A program made the translations under genes and the position numbers. Below the pieces are notes generated by a model. The model made no database searches. It was not told the origin of the DNA and saw only the letters and a program-made list of their open reading frames with translations. 64,000 nucleotides of DNA, from NCBI GenBank assembly GCA_020637795.1, contig JACKJT010000002.1:620001-684000 (forward strand), in the 5' to 3' direction. This DNA comes from Hoeflea sp. GTDB taxonomy: Bacteria; Pseudomonadota; Alphaproteobacteria; Rhizobiales; Rhizobiaceae. Below are positions 28,522-37,541 of this stretch, one piece after another; within the stretch, counting starts at the first letter, position 1, and each line of letters starts with the position of its first letter.

Positions 28522-29391
28522 TCAGTCCTCGGTCTTGCCGAACACCGCCACCACCGGCCCCGCCGGTTCGCCTGCATCGATTACCATCTGCGTGCCCCAG
28601 GCGAGACTCGACACACCTCCGTCGAAAAACAGCGCGTTCGGGCACTCCGCCACCTCCCGGAACAGCCGTCCGAACGACCCGAGACTCACCGGATCGCGGG
28701 TGATCGCCAGCACGATGCTGCCGTCGGCCCTCACGCCGACGCCGTTGCGGATGTATTTCGAGGTACCGTCAGGCAGGAAACGTGGGTGAATGGCGCCATC
28801 GATGACCAGCATCGGCCCCGACTGGGTGGCAAATTCCGGCGCAAGTCCCGCCGCCCGGTAGGCTTCCGTCTCCATCACCCCGCCGCTTCCGTCCTCGCGG
28901 ACAAAGAACACGCCGTTCGGCTTGAGAAAGAAATTGCCGAACCCGTCATCTTGGTTGAGGGGAACCGTCTCCGAGCCGTTCTCGACATAGAGCCCCACCG
29001 GCGTCATGTCGGCGTGATACATGCCGGCGTTCATTGCCAGGATCGGTGCCTGTCCGCCGGCCGCCAGCACTGTGACCGCCTTCTCCACGCTGCCCAGGAC
29101 AACGCCATCCGGCCCGCGATAGGCAAGCCGGACCGCATGAACGGAGGGATCGGCGACACACAGGATCGCCCGCGCGCCCTCGAACACGGTCTCCTCGCAG
29201 ATATCGGGTTTGTCAGCCACTGTCTCGTTCCCCCTCGCCGGGCCACCCGCCGTTGCACTTTCTGGCTGGCTTCGCTCCGGCAGTTCAAGCCGCGCCGGTT
29301 CCATCCGCACGGGAATCATCATCCATGCGACCCACGCCCCGGCCGCCACGAGCAGGATCAGGACAAAATAACCGGCGCGATACATCCTCAT
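28522..29391 (-). CDS. Phosphodiester glycosidase family protein (NAGPA-like, DUF2233)
   Basis: A 289-residue protein with an N-terminal membrane anchor at about residues 7-26 (YFVLILLVAAGAWVAWMMIP). After a Pro/Glu-rich linker comes an exported NAGPA/DUF2233 domain: ILAMNAGMYHADMTPVGLYVENG, NGVFFVREDG, SGPMLVIDGAIHPRF and NALFFDGGVSSLAW. Bacterial members hydrolyse sugar phosphodiesters, probably in cell-envelope polymers. It is opposite in direction to its neighbours, converging on the basic protein and divergent from the glutaredoxin gene. Confidence 0.9.
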   Translation of the reverse strand: MRMYRAGYFVLILLVAAGAWVAWMMIPVRMEPARLELPERSQPESATAGGPARGNETVADKPDICEETVFEGARAILCVADPSVHAVRLAYRGPDGVVLGSVEKAVTVLAAGGQAPILAMNAGMYHADMTPVGLYVENGSETVPLNQDDGFGNFFLKPNGVFFVREDGSGGVMETEAYRAAGLAPEFATQSGPMLVIDGAIHPRFLPDGTSKYIRNGVGVRADGSIVLAITRDPVSLGSFGRLFREVAECPNALFFDGGVSSLAWGTQMVIDAGEPAGPVVAVFGKTED

Positions 29392-29490
29392 TCGATCACT
29401 TATAGGGCGCGCCTTCTTGTCTTGTCATGCCGCCCGCGTTATCTGAAGGGCAAGAAATATCGTGGTCACACGCTTTGAAAGGATCCAACG

Positions 29491-29823
29491 ATGTCCGGCA
29501 TCAATGATTTCATCGACAACGAAGTGAAAAACAACGACGTGGTGCTGTTCATGAAGGGCACCCCGCAATTCCCGCAATGCGGTTTCTCCGGCCAGGTCGT
29601 CCAGATTCTCGATTATCTCGGCGTTCCCTACAAGGGCATCAACGTTCTCGCTGACGATGCTCTCAGGAACGGCATCAAGGAGTATTCCAACTGGCCGACC
29701 ATCCCCCAGCTCTACGTCAAGGGCGAGTTCATCGGCGGCTGCGACATCATCCGCGAGATGTTCCAGTCGAGCGAGCTGCAGCAGCACATGACCGACGCCG
29801 GCGTGCCTGTCAAAGCCGCCTGA
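29491..29823 (+). CDS. grxD: Monothiol glutaredoxin, Grx4/GrxD family
   Basis: A 110-residue CGFS glutaredoxin. The active site is FPQCGFSGQ with Cys30. KGTP upstream and SNWPTIPQLYVKGEFIGGCDI downstream are the glutathione-binding segments. It assembles and carries [2Fe-2S] clusters with BolA proteins; a bolA gene lies 1.3 kb upstream. It ends in a clear terminator. Confidence 0.96.
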   Translation: MSGINDFIDNEVKNNDVVLFMKGTPQFPQCGFSGQVVQILDYLGVPYKGINVLADDALRNGIKEYSNWPTIPQLYVKGEFIGGCDIIREMFQSSELQQHMTDAGVPVKAA

Positions 29824-29846
29824 AACGAACATCAACACTTGACGGC

Positions 29847-29873
29847 AAGAGGCGGATTTTCCGCCTCTTTTCG
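29847..29873 (+). terminator. Rho-independent terminator of grxD
   Basis: An AAGAGGCGG/CCGCCTCTT stem with a short ATTTT loop and a trailing T-rich run, about 25 bp after the grxD stop. Confidence 0.9.
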
Positions 29874-29938
29874 TTTCGGCGGCAGCCAGAAATGGTGACA
29901 GGCTGCCCGGTGACAAGAATGCGACTGGAGACACGATC

Positions 29939-30421
29939 ATGACCTGGACCATCTATCTCTCGGGCGAAATCCACACCGACTGGCGCGATCAGATCGCAGC
30001 CGGCGCCAAGCAGGCCGGCCTGCCGGTGTCATTCAGCGGTCCGGTCACCCACCACGAAGCTTCCGACGACGTCGGCGTCGCCATCCTTGGCGCCGAGCCC
30101 GACAAGTTCTGGCACGACCACAAGGGCGCGCAAATCAACGCCATCCGCACTCGCACGGCTCTGCAGAAGGCCGATATCGTCGTCGTCCGTTTCGGCGAGA
30201 AGTACAAGCAGTGGAACGCCGCCTTCGACGCGGGCTTCGCCGCCGCTCTCGGCAAGCCGCTGATCATCCTGCACCAGGACGAGCACGCCCACGCCCTCAA
30301 GGAGGTCGATGCCGCGGCCCTCGCCGTCGCGAAGACGCCGGACCAGGTGGTCTCGATCCTCAGCTACGTCATCAACGGCGAATTGTCCGGCTACACCGAT
30401 GCCAAGGACGCCGCCCAATGA
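29939..30421 (+). CDS. YtoQ family protein
   Basis: A 160-residue protein matching the YtoQ family throughout: WTIYLSGEIHTDWRDQI at the start, GPVTHHEASDD, and VVVRFGEKYKQWNAAFDAGFAAALGKPLI. The fold resembles the nucleoside 2-deoxyribosyltransferase superfamily, suggesting action on a nucleoside or nucleotide, but no YtoQ reaction is established to my knowledge. A 4-bp ATGA overlap couples it to the next gene. Confidence 0.9.
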   Translation: MTWTIYLSGEIHTDWRDQIAAGAKQAGLPVSFSGPVTHHEASDDVGVAILGAEPDKFWHDHKGAQINAIRTRTALQKADIVVVRFGEKYKQWNAAFDAGFAAALGKPLIILHQDEHAHALKEVDAAALAVAKTPDQVVSILSYVINGELSGYTDAKDAAQ

Positions 30422-31131
30422 GTGAAGCCGCCTATTCCGGTTTCGGCGACAAGGCCCTGCCCTTTCTCAAGGCCCTCGGCTTTCATCAGAACCGCGAATG
30501 GTTTCACGAGAACAGGGATATCTTCGAGGAGCATCTCAACGAGCCGCGCGGGCGGCTGATCGACGATCTGGCGGAACGTCTGGCCGAGAAGAAGCTCCCG
30601 CTCACCTGCAACCGCAAGACCTCGACCTTCCGCATCAACCGCGACGTCCGTTTCGCCAAGGAAAAGCATCCCTACAACACCCATGTCAGCGCGGTGATCA
30701 CCCGCTCGGGAACCAAAAAGGACCAGGGGCTGCTCTATTTCCACGTCTCGCCGGACGAGAGTTTTCTCGCCGTTGGCTTCTACGCGATGGAATCAGACGA
30801 ACTGCGCGCCTTCCGCGAGGCCATCGTCAGCCGCAAGGACCAGTTTGACGCGGCCCTGAAACCGCTCACCGCTCTCGGGTTTGCCTTCGACCGCGACAAC
30901 AGCCTCAAGCGCACCCCGCGCGGCTTCGAGGATGTCACCGATCCCGAGATTGTCGATCTGCTCCGGCTCAGGCACCTGACCCTGTCGCGGCGCTTTTCCG
31001 CCGACCGGCTTGAAGGCACGGCGCTGCTCGACGATCTCGTCGAACTCGCCGCCGCCGCCCAGCCGTTCCTGAGTTTCGGCTGGCGCGTCATCGACCCGGT
31101 TCGCGCCGCCCGCGACGAAACCAACCGCTAG
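30418..31131 (+). CDS. DUF2461 (TIGR02453) family protein
   Basis: A 237-residue protein of the DUF2461 family: LKALGFHQNREWFHENRD at the start, RINRDVRFAKEKHPYNTHVSA in the middle and LLYFHVSPDESFLAVGFY. Function is unknown. The ATG overlaps the ytoQ stop. The frame is open further upstream but only as a shadow of ytoQ. Confidence 0.9.
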   Translation: MSEAAYSGFGDKALPFLKALGFHQNREWFHENRDIFEEHLNEPRGRLIDDLAERLAEKKLPLTCNRKTSTFRINRDVRFAKEKHPYNTHVSAVITRSGTKKDQGLLYFHVSPDESFLAVGFYAMESDELRAFREAIVSRKDQFDAALKPLTALGFAFDRDNSLKRTPRGFEDVTDPEIVDLLRLRHLTLSRRFSADRLEGTALLDDLVELAAAAQPFLSFGWRVIDPVRAARDETNR

Positions 31132-31146
31132 GAAAGAGACCCCGCC

Positions 31147-32166
31147 ATGTTTGCACGCCCTCTGATCGGCCTGCTGGCTTTCATTCTGGCGCTGATGCCG
31201 CTCCAGGCAAACGCCGCCGACGACGCCAACGAGATCGACCTCAAGCTGTTCGGTGAAAACGTCATTCAGGGCTGGGACGGATGCAGCTTCGGTCTCTGGC
31301 AGCACAACCGGAATCCGGCCGACGACCGCTATGCCTACGTGTTCTTTGCGCCGATCCCCGATGGCGAGGCGTTGCCGGGCTGGGTCAAGATCGGCGACGA
31401 TGTGATCGAGGTCTCACGCGTCGACATCGGCTCGGCCGACACCGGCATGCTGGAGCCGTTCCGGCTCTATCGCGATCCGGACGCCAGACTGACGGTGATG
31501 ATGGAAATCTTCGGGCAAACCCGCACCGATGCCGGCATCGAGGTCAGCGACGGGCGGCTGACCTTCCTCAGGAATGACAAGTTTCCCTTCGCCATCCGCG
31601 TCAAGGGGCTGAACGGCTGCCCGAACGCGCCAGCCGAAGACGCTGCCATGGAGCCGGCGTCATCCGGTCTCAGCCTCGGCGCGCCGCTCGGCCATGACAG
31701 CCTCTCGAGCGTCCCCGCCCCTGTGCTCAGCGCCATTGCAACTGAAGCGCCCGAATGCGATCCGCAATCCACCGCCGGCTATTCCTCCGCCTACGCCATC
31801 TCCGACGAGGTGACGCTCTGGGAAGTGCCCTGCAATCTCTACGCGTCGAGTGGCTCGAGCGTGTTTGCGGTGACGTGGGCCGGCTATCCCGATCACGCCA
31901 CGCTTCTTATGTTCCCGGCGGCGCCGGGAATGGGCATGAACGACTACGCCGAACTTTTGAACGCCAGTGTCGACCCGGCCACCGCGACCGTCACCTCCTA
32001 TTCGCTCGATTCGGGCGGCGACTGCGGCTCGTTCAACAGGTTTGAGCTTGTTGACGCCGAGGGGGAGACGGTCGAATTCGTCTTGCGCGAATTCCGCGAC
32101 AAGCCCGCCTGCGACGGCGTTCAGACCGATCCGGCAGCTTTCCCGCTGGTCTACCAGAACCCTTGA
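31147..32166 (+). CDS. Secreted DUF1176 domain protein
   Basis: A 339-residue exported protein with a signal peptide cleaved after ANA (near residue 23). The N-terminal half begins with GWDGCSFGLWQHNRNP. The C-terminal half matches DUF1176, with YSSAYAISDEVTLWEVPCNLYASSGSSVF and PASC-like cysteine pairs (ECD, PCN, DCGS, ACDG) that probably form disulfides. Function is unknown. It starts 15 bp after the DUF2461 gene and likely shares its transcript. Confidence 0.8.
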   Translation: MFARPLIGLLAFILALMPLQANAADDANEIDLKLFGENVIQGWDGCSFGLWQHNRNPADDRYAYVFFAPIPDGEALPGWVKIGDDVIEVSRVDIGSADTGMLEPFRLYRDPDARLTVMMEIFGQTRTDAGIEVSDGRLTFLRNDKFPFAIRVKGLNGCPNAPAEDAAMEPASSGLSLGAPLGHDSLSSVPAPVLSAIATEAPECDPQSTAGYSSAYAISDEVTLWEVPCNLYASSGSSVFAVTWAGYPDHATLLMFPAAPGMGMNDYAELLNASVDPATATVTSYSLDSGGDCGSFNRFELVDAEGETVEFVLREFRDKPACDGVQTDPAAFPLVYQNP

Positions 32167-32629
32167 GCCGGAGAGCGGCGCTCGGCCTTCAAGCCAGCGG
32201 CACCGTTGCGCCCGCTTGCGATGAGCGGGTGATCGCCGCGATCAAGCGCCTGCACTTCGAGCGCCTCGCGCCCTGGAATCGCTGGTGGCCAAATGCAGAC
32301 GGATTGCGTGCCAGCGGAAAGGCCGCGGCCACTTCACGCCCGCCGCCAATGGGCATTGTCCGCAATGGATATGCCGCAACGGGTCGGACGCGGCGCCAAC
32401 GCTCCCCGGACCGTCCGGCGAAACAAATTGCCCCCGGAATTCCAAGGCTTGTCGGATTGGAAAACCGGGTTTAAGAACGAAACCGGCACCAGCCAGAACG
32501 GCCTGCCTTCTGATCTCCGGACCGGTCAAGTCCAGGCAAATGCGGCGCCGTTCGGCGCCCATTGCAGAGACAGCTTCGAAAATCACCGGGCGCTATCACG
32601 CGGACTGGTCCCGATAGGACAGCAACCCC
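32167..32629. other. 463-bp gap with no supported gene
   Basis: Only short overlapping open frames without ribosome-binding sites or recognisable motifs are seen. The sequence may be degraded coding DNA, but no family is visible. The exporter promoter should lie in its right end. Confidence 0.5.
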
Positions 32630-33877
32630 ATGCACGGAACCACGGCAACCGCCGTCAGCCCACCTGCGACCATCGGCGGAATTGGCCGTCCGCAATTCAT
32701 TGCCATCATCGCCTCGCTGATGGCGCTCAATGCGGTGGCCATCGACATTATGCTGCCGGCGTTCCCGAACATATCGGGCAGCTACGGCATCACCGATGCC
32801 AACCGGATCCAGCACATCCTGCTCTCCTACGTCATCGGCTTCGGCCTGGCGCAGCTGTTCTTCGGACCGGTGTCCGACCGCTTCGGCCGCCGCGCACCGC
32901 TGTTCATCGGGATCGCGCTCTATGCTTTCTGTGCGGTCGCCGGTGCCTTCGCGCCGAGTTTCGAGATCCTGCTGGTCGCCCGCTTCCTGCAGGGCGTCGG
33001 CGCAGCGGCAACCCGTGTCATTGCCATCTCCGTGGTCCGCGACACCCATTCGGGCCGCGGCATGGCCGCCACCATGTCGCTGGTGATGATGGTTTTCATG
33101 GTGGTGCCGGTGTTCGCGCCGATGATCGGCCAGGTGATGATTCTGGCCGGCGACTGGCATCTCATCTTCATCTTCATGGCCTTTGTCTCGCTTGCGGTCG
33201 GCGCCTGGGCGCTGTTTCGCCTGCCAGAGACCCTGCATGAGGAATACCGCCGCCCGCTGACCGTCAAGAGCATCAGCCAGGCCTTCGCCATCGTGCTGTC
33301 GAACCGGATCGCGCTGTTCTACACCCTGGCGACGAGCTTCTATTTTGGTTCCCTGTTCGGCTTCCTCAACGTGGCGCAGCCGATCTATGTCAACATTTAC
33401 GGCCTGGGCGCCTATTTCCCGATCGCCTTCGCAGCAGTGGCCGTTGTCATGGCCGGCTCGTCTTTTCTCAATTCGCGGCTTGTCGGCCGCTTTGGCCAGC
33501 GCCGTCTCTCCCATGGCGCACTGATCGCCTATTTCTGCCTTTCGCTGCTGCTCGCCGGGCTGACGGCAATGGGCCCGATCCCGTTCTGGCTGTTCTTCGG
33601 GATTTCCATGCTGATGATGCCGCTGTTCGGCTTTGTCGGCTCGAATTTCAATTCGATCGCCATGGAACCGCTCGGCGCCATCGCCGGCACCGCGTCGTCG
33701 ACGCTGGGCTTTGCCCAGACCGTCGGTGGCGGCGTTGTCGGTGCGTTGATCGGCCAGGCCTATGACGGTACGGTCTTCCCGCTGGCAGCGGGCTACGCCA
33801 TGGTCTCCGCGGTGGCGGTGGCGATGGTGCTCATCGCCGAAAAAGGCCGCCTGTTCGGCGTCGGGACGCCGGACTGA
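32630..33877 (+). CDS. Bcr/CflA family multidrug efflux MFS transporter
   Basis: A 415-residue inner-membrane protein with 12 predicted helices. The MFS motif A loop is FFGPVSDRFGRRAPLFIG after helix 2. MALNAVAIDIMLPAFPNI in helix 1 is typical of drug:proton antiporters of the Bcr/CflA group, as is RFLQGVGAAATRVIAISVVRD. The drug range cannot be read from sequence. It stands alone and converges on the phosphatase gene, 12 bp away. Confidence 0.92.
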   Translation: MHGTTATAVSPPATIGGIGRPQFIAIIASLMALNAVAIDIMLPAFPNISGSYGITDANRIQHILLSYVIGFGLAQLFFGPVSDRFGRRAPLFIGIALYAFCAVAGAFAPSFEILLVARFLQGVGAAATRVIAISVVRDTHSGRGMAATMSLVMMVFMVVPVFAPMIGQVMILAGDWHLIFIFMAFVSLAVGAWALFRLPETLHEEYRRPLTVKSISQAFAIVLSNRIALFYTLATSFYFGSLFGFLNVAQPIYVNIYGLGAYFPIAFAAVAVVMAGSSFLNSRLVGRFGQRRLSHGALIAYFCLSLLLAGLTAMGPIPFWLFFGISMLMMPLFGFVGSNFNSIAMEPLGAIAGTASSTLGFAQTVGGGVVGALIGQAYDGTVFPLAAGYAMVSAVAVAMVLIAEKGRLFGVGTPD

Positions 33878-33889
33878 TTTCTGTACCGG

Positions 33890-34726
33890 TCACACCCGCC
33901 ACAAGGCTTCGCGCACCATGTTCCAGCTGTCGATATCGGTGGTTGCCAGCACGCCGCCATCGAGATGCTCGGGCCGGTAGACGCTGCCGTCGAAACGGCG
34001 GACATAGCCGCCCGCTTCGGTGGTGATCAGGCTTCCGGCCAGGTGATCCCAAGGCATCAGCTTGTTATAGAGCGCAAAGTGGATGTGGCCGCCGGCAAGC
34101 AGCCGGTATTCCTGCGCCGCGCAGCGGTAGGCGACGCTGCCGAGGCAGAGCGCCTGGTTGCCGGCGATCCTGCTGCGCTCGGGCTCCGGCATGTATTGCC
34201 AGGACGCCGAACCGATCATCCGGCTGACCGCTCCTGCGGGCTCGGCCACCCTGAGCGGGCTCTCGCGCCCGTCAAGCCGGCGCAGGATCGCGCCGCCGCC
34301 CTTTTCGGCCATGATCCAGTCCTGGCCGACCGGATCGTGAATGATCCCGGCGACCGTCTCGCCGGCTTCCACCACGGCAAGCATGACGCCGAAGGCGGCC
34401 ACGCCGGAGGCAAAATTGAAAGTGCCGTCGATCGGATCGACGACAAAGGCCAGGCTGTCCGATTTGCTCCAGCCCTCGAGCAGCGCCGGATTTTCCGACA
34501 CGGCCTCCTCGCCGATCACCACCGCGCCCGGATACCTTTCGAGCAGTGCTTCGGTGATCACCCGCTCGGCATTGACGTCGGCCTCGGTGACCAGGTCGGC
34601 GGCAGAGGTCTTCTGCTGCACCGCGCCATCTCCGAGATTGCGGAACCGCGGCATGATTTCCGCCGTGCCGACGTCCAGCAGCAGCGCTGCCAGCCAGTCC
34701 ATATCCGCCGAATCGAGAGTACTCAT
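33890..34726 (-). CDS. Inositol monophosphatase family protein
   Basis: A 278-residue Mg-dependent phosphatase. The metal-binding signatures are VVIGEEAVS, FVVDPIDGTFNFASGVAAF and, near the end, KLMPWDHLAGSLITTEAGG. The family includes inositol, histidinol-phosphate and bisphosphate-nucleotide phosphatases; the substrate is unclear here. It overlaps ttcA by 4 bp (ATGA) and is co-transcribed with it. Confidence 0.92.
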   Translation of the reverse strand: MSTLDSADMDWLAALLLDVGTAEIMPRFRNLGDGAVQQKTSAADLVTEADVNAERVITEALLERYPGAVVIGEEAVSENPALLEGWSKSDSLAFVVDPIDGTFNFASGVAAFGVMLAVVEAGETVAGIIHDPVGQDWIMAEKGGGAILRRLDGRESPLRVAEPAGAVSRMIGSASWQYMPEPERSRIAGNQALCLGSVAYRCAAQEYRLLAGGHIHFALYNKLMPWDHLAGSLITTEAGGYVRRFDGSVYRPEHLDGGVLATTDIDSWNMVREALWRV

Positions 34727-35664
34727 GTGTCCGCCTTGCTGGGTTGAACCGAGAGAGCTGCAAAATCGAACAGCGATCTGTCGAGCAGATGCGACGGCCG
34801 CGTGTTCGACAGCGCCCGGATCATCGATTCCTTGCGGCCGGGCATCCGCCGCTCGATGTCGCCGATCATTGCCTTCATGGCGTTGCGTTGCAAGCCGTCC
34901 TGCGACCCGCACAGGTCGCACGGGATGATCGGAAACTTCAGCGCTTCGGCAAAGCGCGCCAGGTCCTCTTCCGCGCAATAGGCCATCGGGCGGAGCACCA
35001 TCACGTCGCCGTCGTCGTTGAGCAGCTTCGGCGGCATCGCTTCCAGCCGTCCGCCATGGAAGAAATTGAGAAAGAAGGTCTCGAGAATGTCGTCGCGATG
35101 ATGGCCGAGCACCAGCGCCTCGCAGCCCTCCTCCCGCGCGATCCGGTAGAGATTGCCGCGCCTGAGCCGCGAGCACAGCGCGCAATAGGTGGCGCCTTCG
35201 GGCACCTTCGACGTCACCACCGAATAGGTGTCGCGGTACTCGATCCGGTGCGGCACGCCATGGGCGCTGAGATAGTCGGGCAGGATGTGTTTCGGGAAAT
35301 TCGGCTGGCCCTGGTCGAGATTGCAGGCGATCAGGTCCACCGGCAGCATGCCGCGCCATTGCAGGTCCATCAGCAGCGCCAGGAGCCCGTAGGAATCCTT
35401 GCCGCCCGACAGCGCCACCAGCCAGCGCGGCCGTTTGCCGGTCTCACCCGCAGCCGACACCATCGAGAAATCCTCGATCGCCTGGCGCACATTGCGGATC
35501 AGCCGCTTGCGCAGTTTGTTGAACGACACGCTCGACGGCGCCTCCGCATAGAGCGACGGCCCGGCGCTCGCAGCGTCGTCGGAACCACCTGTCTCGAGGT
35601 CGCCCCCCCGCACGGCATCGCTTTCGGCGTCAGGCGCGCCCAATGTCTCTAGTGTCTCGCTCAT
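34723..35664 (-). CDS. ttcA: tRNA 2-thiocytidine(32) synthetase TtcA
   Basis: A 313-residue tRNA thiolase. The PP-loop is SGGKDS at residues 86-91. The cluster-binding cysteines are Cys161 and Cys164 (TYCALCSRLRRG), with a further pair, Cys249 and Cys252 (IIPCDLCGSQDG). It carries a [4Fe-4S] cluster and modifies C32 of certain tRNAs. The N-terminal 45 residues are an acidic, Ala/Gly-rich extension without a fold. It is followed directly by the phosphatase gene. Confidence 0.95.
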   Translation of the reverse strand: MSETLETLGAPDAESDAVRGGDLETGGSDDAASAGPSLYAEAPSSVSFNKLRKRLIRNVRQAIEDFSMVSAAGETGKRPRWLVALSGGKDSYGLLALLMDLQWRGMLPVDLIACNLDQGQPNFPKHILPDYLSAHGVPHRIEYRDTYSVVTSKVPEGATYCALCSRLRRGNLYRIAREEGCEALVLGHHRDDILETFFLNFFHGGRLEAMPPKLLNDDGDVMVLRPMAYCAEEDLARFAEALKFPIIPCDLCGSQDGLQRNAMKAMIGDIERRMPGRKESMIRALSNTRPSHLLDRSLFDFAALSVQPSKADT

Positions 35665-35695
35665 GTCACCGGGATGATGGCTTTGACTGGTTCCG

Positions 35696-36625
35696 TCAAG
35701 CCCCGAACACCGACCATTCCATCCGCCTGGCCAATTGTTCGAGTGCGGCCGTGCCGAGTTTCGAATTGCCGACCGTATCGAGCCCCGGCGACCACACCGC
35801 AATCGAGGCCTTGCCTGGCGCGATTGCCAGGATGCCGCCGCCGACGCCGCTCTTGCCCGGCAGGCCGACCCGGTAGGCGAACTCCCCATAACCGTCATAA
35901 TGGCCGCACATCAGCATGATGGCGTTGATCCGTCGCGCCCGCTGCGGCGGCACCACCTGCGCACCGGTCAGCGGGTTGTGCCCCTGGCTTGCCAGGAACA
36001 GCCCGGCGCGGGCCAGTTGCCGGCAGGTCATGGCAATGGCGCACTGGTGGAAATAGACGCCCAGAACGTGGTCGACCGGATGCACGATGCTGCCGAAGGA
36101 GCGCATGAAATGCGCCAGCGACGCGTTGCGGTCGCCATGCGCGGTTTCCGAGCGCGCCACCCGCTCGTCGATTCTGATCGTGTCGTCATCGGCCAGGTAG
36201 CGCATGAACCGGACGATCTCGCCGATCGCCTCGCGCGGCTGGTGCCCCGCCAGGATCAGGTCGGCCAGCACGATGGCGCCGGCATTGATGAAGGGGTTGC
36301 GCGGCCGCCCCTTCTCCTGCTCCAGCTGGACAATCGAGTTGAACGGATTGCCCGATGGTTCGCGCCCGACGCGGGCCCACAACGCATCGCCAAGCTTGCC
36401 CAGAGCCAGCGACAGCGTGAAGACTTTCGACACGCTCTGGATCGAGAAGGCGGTCCCGGCGTCGCCGGCGCAATGCACCTGGCCGTCGGGCAGCGCCACC
36501 GCGATGCCGAACTGGCCCGGATCCACCTTGGCGAGCTCGGGAATGTACTGCGCCACCGCGCCCCGGTCGGCGGCCATCGCCGCATCAAGGGCGATCTCGT
36601 CAAGCACTTGCTGAAGATCGGTCAT
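35696..36625 (-). CDS. glsA: Glutaminase A
   Basis: A 309-residue serine-dependent glutaminase converting glutamine to glutamate and ammonia. The active-site motif is FSIQSVSKVFTLSLAL (Ser and Lys). PSGNPFNSIVQLE, KGRPRNPFINAGAI and the late GKSGVGGGI are family segments. The ATG at 36625 lies just after a terminator belonging to rpsD, so it has its own promoter, probably in the short region between. Confidence 0.95.
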   Translation of the reverse strand: MTDLQQVLDEIALDAAMAADRGAVAQYIPELAKVDPGQFGIAVALPDGQVHCAGDAGTAFSIQSVSKVFTLSLALGKLGDALWARVGREPSGNPFNSIVQLEQEKGRPRNPFINAGAIVLADLILAGHQPREAIGEIVRFMRYLADDDTIRIDERVARSETAHGDRNASLAHFMRSFGSIVHPVDHVLGVYFHQCAIAMTCRQLARAGLFLASQGHNPLTGAQVVPPQRARRINAIMLMCGHYDGYGEFAYRVGLPGKSGVGGGILAIAPGKASIAVWSPGLDTVGNSKLGTAALEQLARRMEWSVFGA

Positions 36626-36665
36626 ACCCTGCCTCCCGGCGCGCGATCGCGACGATTGTCCCGGA

Positions 36666-36694
36666 CACAAAAAGGCCGCCCCGAGGGGCGGCCC
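36666..36694 (-). terminator. Rho-independent terminator of rpsD
   Basis: A GGCCGCCCC/GGGGCGGCC stem with a very short loop. Read on the minus strand it is followed by TTTTTGTG, 27 bp after the rpsD stop. Confidence 0.92.
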
Positions 36695-36720
36695 TGATCT
36701 GGCGCAATCCGAAGAACGGA

Positions 36721-37338
36721 TCAGCGCGAATAGAATTCGACGACCAGGTTTGGTTCCATCACGACGGCGTAAGGAACGTCCGAGAGGGCCGGAACGCGAA
36801 CGAAGGTGGCAGCCATCTTGTGGTGATCGGCTTCGACGTATTCGGGAACGTCGCGCTCGGCCAGCTGCGAGGCTTCGATGACGAAGGCCAGCTGCTTGGA
36901 CTTTTCCTTGACCGCGATCACATCGCCCGGCTTGCAGCGGTACGAACCGATGTTGACGCGCTTGCCGTTGACGGTGACGTGGCCGTGGTTGACGAACTGG
37001 CGGGCAGCGAAGATCGTTGCGACGAACTTGGCGCGGTAGACGATGGCGTCCAGGCGCGATTCCAAGAGGCCGATCAGGTTTTCAGGCGTATCGCCCTTCA
37101 TCCGGTTGGCTTCGTCGTAGATCTTGCGGAACTGCTTTTCCGAGATATCGCCGTAGTAGCCCTTCAGCTTCTGCTTGGCGCGCAGCTGCACGCCGAAGTC
37201 GGAAAGCTTGCTCTTGCGGCGCTGGCCGTGCTGACCCGGGCCATATTCGCGGCGGTTGACCGGGGACTTCGGACGGCCCCAGATGTTCTCGCCCATACGG
37301 CGATCGAGTTTGTATTTTGCCGATTCGCGCTTGCTCAT
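36721..37338 (-). CDS. rpsD: 30S ribosomal protein S4
   Basis: A 205-residue S4 protein, the primary binder of the 5' domain of 16S rRNA. The S4 RNA-binding domain reads ARQFVNHGHVTVNGKRVNIGSYRCKPGD. The N-terminus SKRESAKYKLDRRMGENIWG is typical of alphaproteobacteria. A GAGAGGA site precedes the ATG. It is monocistronic, with a strong promoter at 37513-37541, a leader of about 165 nt and its own terminator. S4 often represses its own mRNA in bacteria. Confidence 0.98.
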   Translation of the reverse strand: MSKRESAKYKLDRRMGENIWGRPKSPVNRREYGPGQHGQRRKSKLSDFGVQLRAKQKLKGYYGDISEKQFRKIYDEANRMKGDTPENLIGLLESRLDAIVYRAKFVATIFAARQFVNHGHVTVNGKRVNIGSYRCKPGDVIAVKEKSKQLAFVIEASQLAERDVPEYVEADHHKMAATFVRVPALSDVPYAVVMEPNLVVEFYSR

Positions 37339-37481
37339 CGCATTTCCTCTCAAAAGGTTACACCGGTCTGCTGCCAAACCGGATGAAGGAAACGCGCCCT
37401 CCTCTGGCCCCTGTTTATGAGACCTGACAGAACGGTTCACGCACGCATTGTGACAAACCGTCCACGGGACACGTAAGAAAA

Positions 37482-37503
37482 CGCGAGGGCATGAACCCTC
37501 GCG
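37482..37503 (-). promoter_or_regulatory. Hairpin with U-run at the 5' end of the rpsD leader
   Basis: A perfect 8-bp stem (CGCGAGGG/CCCTCGCG) with a 6-nt loop. Read in the rpsD direction it is followed by TTTTCTT, so it has the form of a terminator. It begins only a few bases after the predicted transcription start. It may stabilise the mRNA 5' end or act as an attenuator. Confidence 0.6.
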
Positions 37504-37512
37504 CTGGCCGGG

Positions 37513-37541
37513 TCTCTAGAGCATCGTAGCGTGGCTGTCAA
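37513..37541 (-). promoter_or_regulatory. Predicted rpsD promoter
   Basis: On the minus strand a -35 box TTGACA (37541-37536), a 17-bp spacer and a -10-like TAGAGA (37518-37513). The start would be near 37506, about 165 nt before the rpsD ATG. The remaining intergenic sequence towards pepT shows no gene. Confidence 0.6.

Noticed and set aside
32293..33240. Long plus-strand open frame overlapping the efflux pump gene
   Set aside because: It is Arg/His/Pro-rich with no motif and overlaps the MFS gene in another frame; it is a GC-rich shadow.
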